From positions 744,001-808,000 of the forward strand of contig JAZGTN010000051.1 of NCBI GenBank assembly GCA_037783415.1: a DNA stretch of 64,000 nt, written 5' to 3'. The notes under the pieces were generated by a model. It was not told the DNA's origin, did no database searches, and worked only from the letters and a program-made list of their open reading frames with translations. This document shows, in pieces, positions 60,601-64,000 of this stretch; position 1 is the stretch's first letter, and each line of letters begins with the position of its first letter. This DNA comes from Leptasterias polaris. Its lineage: Eukaryota > Echinodermata > Asteroidea > Forcipulatida > Asteriidae. The translations under genes and the position numbers were made by a program.

Positions 60601-63234
60601 TTGTATTTTTCCTCAACATACGGGGGTTAGAAACAATCTAAACTGAAGCCCTAAATTAAAGTTAGCAACGTGTCTACTGCCATACTACGCTGAAAACACC
60701 GGTTCTCGTCTGATCTCCGAAGTTAAGCATCGTCGGGCCTGGTCAGTACTTGGACGGGAGACCTCCTGGGAATACCGGGTGCTGTAGACATCTTTTGTAT
60801 TTTTCCTCGACATACGGAGGTTAGATCTAAACTGGAAACTGAAGCCCCTAAATTAAAGTTAGCAATGTGTCTACTGCCATACTACGCTGAAAACACCGGT
60901 TCTCGTCTGATCTCCGAAGTTAAGCATCGTCGGGCCCGGTCAGTACTTGGACGGGAGACCTCCTGGGAATACCGGGTGATGTAGACATCTTTTGTATTTT
61001 TCCTCGACATACGGAGGTTAGATCTAAACTGGAAACTGAAGCCCCTATATTAAAGTCAGCAACGTGTCTACTGCCATACTACGCTGAAAACACTGGTTCT
61101 CGTCTGATCACCGAAGTTAAGCATCGTCGGGCCCGGTCAGTACTTGGACGGGAGACCTCCTGGGAATACCGGGTGCTGTAGACATCTTTTTGTATTTTTC
61201 CTCAACATACGGAGGTTAGAAACAATCTAAACTGAAGCCCCTAAATTAAAGTTAGCTACGTGTCTAGGTCTACTGCCATACTACGCTGAAAACACCGGTT
61301 CTCGTCTGATCACCGAAGTTAAGCATCGTCGGGCCCGGTCAGTACTTGGACGGGAGACCTCCTGGGAATACCGGGTGCTGTAGACATCTTTTGTATTTTT
61401 CCTCGACATACGGAGGTTAGATCTAAACTGGAAACTGAAGCCCCTATATTAAAGTCAGCAAAGTGTCTACTGCCATACTACGCTGAAAACAACGGTTCTC
61501 GTCTGAACACCGAAGTTAAGCATCGTCGGGCCCGGTCAGTACTTGGACGGGAGACCTCCTGGGAATACCGGGTGCTGTAGACATCTTTTTGTATTTTTCC
61601 TCAACATACGGAGGTTAGAAACAATCTAAACTGAAGCCCCTAAATTAAAGTTAGCAACGTGTCTACTGCCATACTACGCTGAAAACACCGGTTCTCGTCT
61701 GATCTCCGAAGTTAAGCATCGCCGGGCCCGGTCAGTACTTGGACGGGAGACCTCCTGGGAATACCGGGTGCTGTAGACATCTTTTGTATTTTTCCTCGAC
61801 ATACGGAGGTTAGATCTAAACTGGAAACTGAAGCCCCTATATTAAAGTCAGCAACGTGTCTACTGCCATACAACGCTGAAAACACTGGTTCTCGTCTGAT
61901 CACCGAAGTTAAGCATCGTCGGGCCCGGTCAGTACTTGGACGGGAGACCTCCTGGGAATACCGGGTGCTGTAGACATCTTTTTGTATTTTTCCTCAACAT
62001 ACGGAGGTTAGAAACAATCTAAACTGAAGCCCCTAAATTAAAGTTAGCAACGTGTCTACTGCCATACTACGCTGAAAACACCGGTTCTCGTCTGATCACC
62101 GAAGTTAAGCATCGTCGGGCCCGGTCAGTACTTGGACGGGAGACCTCCTGGGAATACCGGGTGCTGTAGACATATTTTGTATTTTTCCTCAAAATACGGA
62201 AGTTAGATATCTAAACTGGAAACTGAAGCCCCTATATTAAAGTCAACAAAGTGTTTACTGCCATACTACGCTGAAAACACCGGTTCTCGTCTGATCACCG
62301 AAGTTTATAAGCATCGTCGGGCCCGGTCAGTACTTGGACGGGAGACCTCCTGGGAATACCGGGTGCTGTAGACATCTTTTTGTATTTTTCCTCAACATAC
62401 GGAGGTTAGAAACAATCTAAACTGAAGCCCTAAATTAAAGTTAGCAACGTGTCTACTGCCATACTACGCTGAAAACACCGGTTCTCGTCTGATCTCCGAA
62501 GTTAAGCATCGTCGGGCCTGGTCAGTACTTGGATGGGAGACCTCCTGGGAATACCGGGTGCTGTAGACATCTTTTGTATTTTTCCTCGACATACGGAGGT
62601 TAGATCTAAACTGGAAACTGAAGCCCCTAAATTAAAGTTAGCAATGTGTCTACTGCCATACTACGCTGAAAACACCGGTTCTCGTCTGATCACCGAAGTT
62701 TATAAGCATCGTCGGGCCCGGTCAGTACTTGGACGGGAGACCTCCTGGGAATACCGGGTGCTGTAGACATCTTTTTGTATTTTTCCTCAACATACGGAGG
62801 TTAGAAACAATCTAAACTGAAGCCCCTAAATTAAAGTTAGCAACGTGTATACTGCCATACTACGCTGAAAACACCGGTTCTCGTCTGATCACCGAAGTTA
62901 AGCATCGTCGGGCCCGGTCAGTACTTGGACGGGAGACCTCCTGGGAATACCGGGTGCTGTAGACATATTTTGTATTTTTCCTCAAAATACGGAAGTTAGA
63001 TATCTAAACTGGAAACTGAAGCCCCAATATTAAAGTCAACAAAGTGTTTACTGCCATACTACGCTGAAAACACCGGTTCTCGTCTGATCACCGAAGTTTA
63101 TAAGCATCGTCGGGCCCGGTCAGTACTTGGACGGGAGACCTCCTGGGAATACCGGGTGCTGTAGACATCTTTTTGTATTTTTCCTCAACATACGGAGGTT
63201 AGAAACAATCTAAACTGAAGCCCCTAAATTAAAG

Positions 63235-63355
63235 TTATACTGCCATACTACGCTGAAAACACCGGTTCTCGTCTGATCACCGAAGTTTATAAGCATCGTC
63301 GGGCCCGGTCAGTACTTGGACGGGAGACCTCCTGGGAATACCGGGTGCTGTAGAC
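63235..63355 (+). rRNA. 5S rRNA gene with altered 5' end, class TTATAC
   Basis: Fifth copy of the class. Its persistence through several block duplications shows that defective copies spread along with intact ones. Confidence 0.85.
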
Positions 63356-63827
63356 ATCTTTTTGTATTTTTCCTCAACATACGGAGGTTAGAAACAATCT
63401 AAACTGAAGCCCCTAAATTAAAGTTAGCAACGTGTCTACTGCCATACTACGCTGAAAACACCGGTTCTCGTATGATCACCGAAGTTAAGCATCGTCGGGC
63501 CCGGTCAGTACTTGGACGGGAGACCTCCTGGGAATACCGGGTGCTGTAGACATATTTTGTATTTTTCCTCAAAATACGGAAGTTAGATATCTAAACTGGA
63601 AACTGAAGCCCCTATATTAAAGTCAACAAAGTGTTTACTGCCATACTACGCTGAAAACACCGGTTCTCGTCTGATCACCGAAGTTAAGCATCGTCGGGCC
63701 CGGTCAGTACTTGGACGGGAGACCTCCAGGGAATACCGGGTGCTGTAGACATCTTTTTGTATTTTTCCTCAACATACGGAGGTTAGAAACAATCTAAACT
63801 GAAGCCCTAAATTAAAGTTAGCAACGT

Positions 63828-63945
63828 GTCTACTGCCATACTACGCTGAAAACACCGGTTCTCGTCTGATCTCCGAAGTTAAGCATCGTCGGGCCTGGTC
63901 AGTACTTGGATGGGAGACCTCCTGGGAATACCGGGTGCTGTAGAC
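63828..63945 (+). rRNA. 5S rRNA gene, last complete copy
   Basis: Full-length core with GATCTCCG, GCCTGGTCAG and GGATGGGAG. The following spacer is cut by the window end. Confidence 0.93.
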
Positions 63946-64000
63946 ATCTTTTGTATTTTTCCTCGACATACGGAGGTTAGATCTAAACTGGAAACTGAAG

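Larger units (their letters stand above)
31976..64000 (+). rRNA. 5S rRNA tandem gene array, right arm (about 162 genes)
   Basis: This is the continuation of the same array in the same orientation and spacer phase after the transposon. The first bases complete the spacer interrupted at 25,225, and the first full gene starts at 32,053. The last complete gene ends at 63,945, and 63,946-64,000 is spacer cut by the window edge. Variant classes and their order match the left arm, so both arms belong to one array. The copy number is estimated from unit length. No protein gene is supported here. Confidence 0.97.

Noticed and set aside
10540..61903. A 63-residue minus-strand open frame repeated 16 times almost unchanged
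   Set aside because: It lies antisense to two adjacent 5S genes of the marker-pair class. Its conservation is that of the rDNA, not of a protein.
6234..62766. Recurring plus-strand open frames of 76-84 residues (for example MDGRPTGNTG..., MGDLLGIPG...)
   Set aside because: They run across the 3' half of one 5S gene, the spacer and most of the next gene. They exist only because unit variants happen to lack stops, and they follow the repeat.
1..64000. CRISPR-like regular repeats
   Set aside because: The repeated part is a 118-bp 5S gene plus a conserved spacer of about 80 bp. Spacers are not unique, and the genome is eukaryotic.
1..64000. 5S-derived SINE (SINE3-type) copies instead of genes
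   Set aside because: Units are full-length 5S, all in one direction, at constant spacing, with terminators and no A-rich tails or individual target duplications.

Overview
The window is eukaryotic, almost certainly from a metazoan and probably a marine invertebrate; the phylum cannot be fixed from sequence alone. About 89% of it is one head-to-tail tandem array of 5S rRNA genes, all on the + strand. A single 6.75-kb DNA transposon interrupts the array. The eukaryotic assignment rests on the 5S sequence (about 118-120 nt, GTCTAC/GTAGAC closing helix, TFIIIA-type internal control region, T-run terminators), on spliceosomal introns, on a tRNA-derived SINE and on non-LTR retrotransposon remnants.

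Layout. 1-25,221: left part of the 5S array, about 128 genes. 25,222-31,975: transposon with 33-bp terminal inverted repeats and an ATAT target duplication. It holds a multi-exon but broken transposase-like gene (26,109-29,908), a SINE in an intron, degenerate LINE fragments on the minus strand, a 3 x 182-bp minisatellite and subterminal repeats. 31,976-64,000: right part of the 5S array, about 162 genes. Gene counts are estimates from a mean unit of about 197.5 bp; I did not count every unit.

The 5S units are about 195-203 bp: a 118-bp gene core plus a spacer of roughly 80 bp carrying a TATA-like element upstream and two successive T-runs downstream. There are three main spacer types and several gene variants: a 3-nt insertion next to box A, a duplicated 5' hexamer, a 5'-substituted class, and others. 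The variants recur in fixed order, which gives a higher-order repeat structure. Large blocks are duplicated within the array: 3,362-bp offset at the left end; 2,168-, 4,538- and 1,383-bp offsets in the right arm; a 394-bp dimer in three copies; and a roughly 10-kb block present on both sides of the transposon. This pattern is expected of repeated unequal exchange.

The transposon gene splices from a short start exon through seven further coding exons, and every intron is in phase 1. It encodes an N-terminal SH3/Tudor-like segment, acidic linker exons, a cysteine motif and a region with D-x-C-x-GQNKN and GDSMHxxIE motifs, which I recognise from a widespread but poorly characterised animal protein family. 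The last exon carries two reading-frame breaks and probably a central deletion, so this copy looks dead. No protein-coding gene is supported in the 5S arrays; the many short open frames there are by-products of the repeat.
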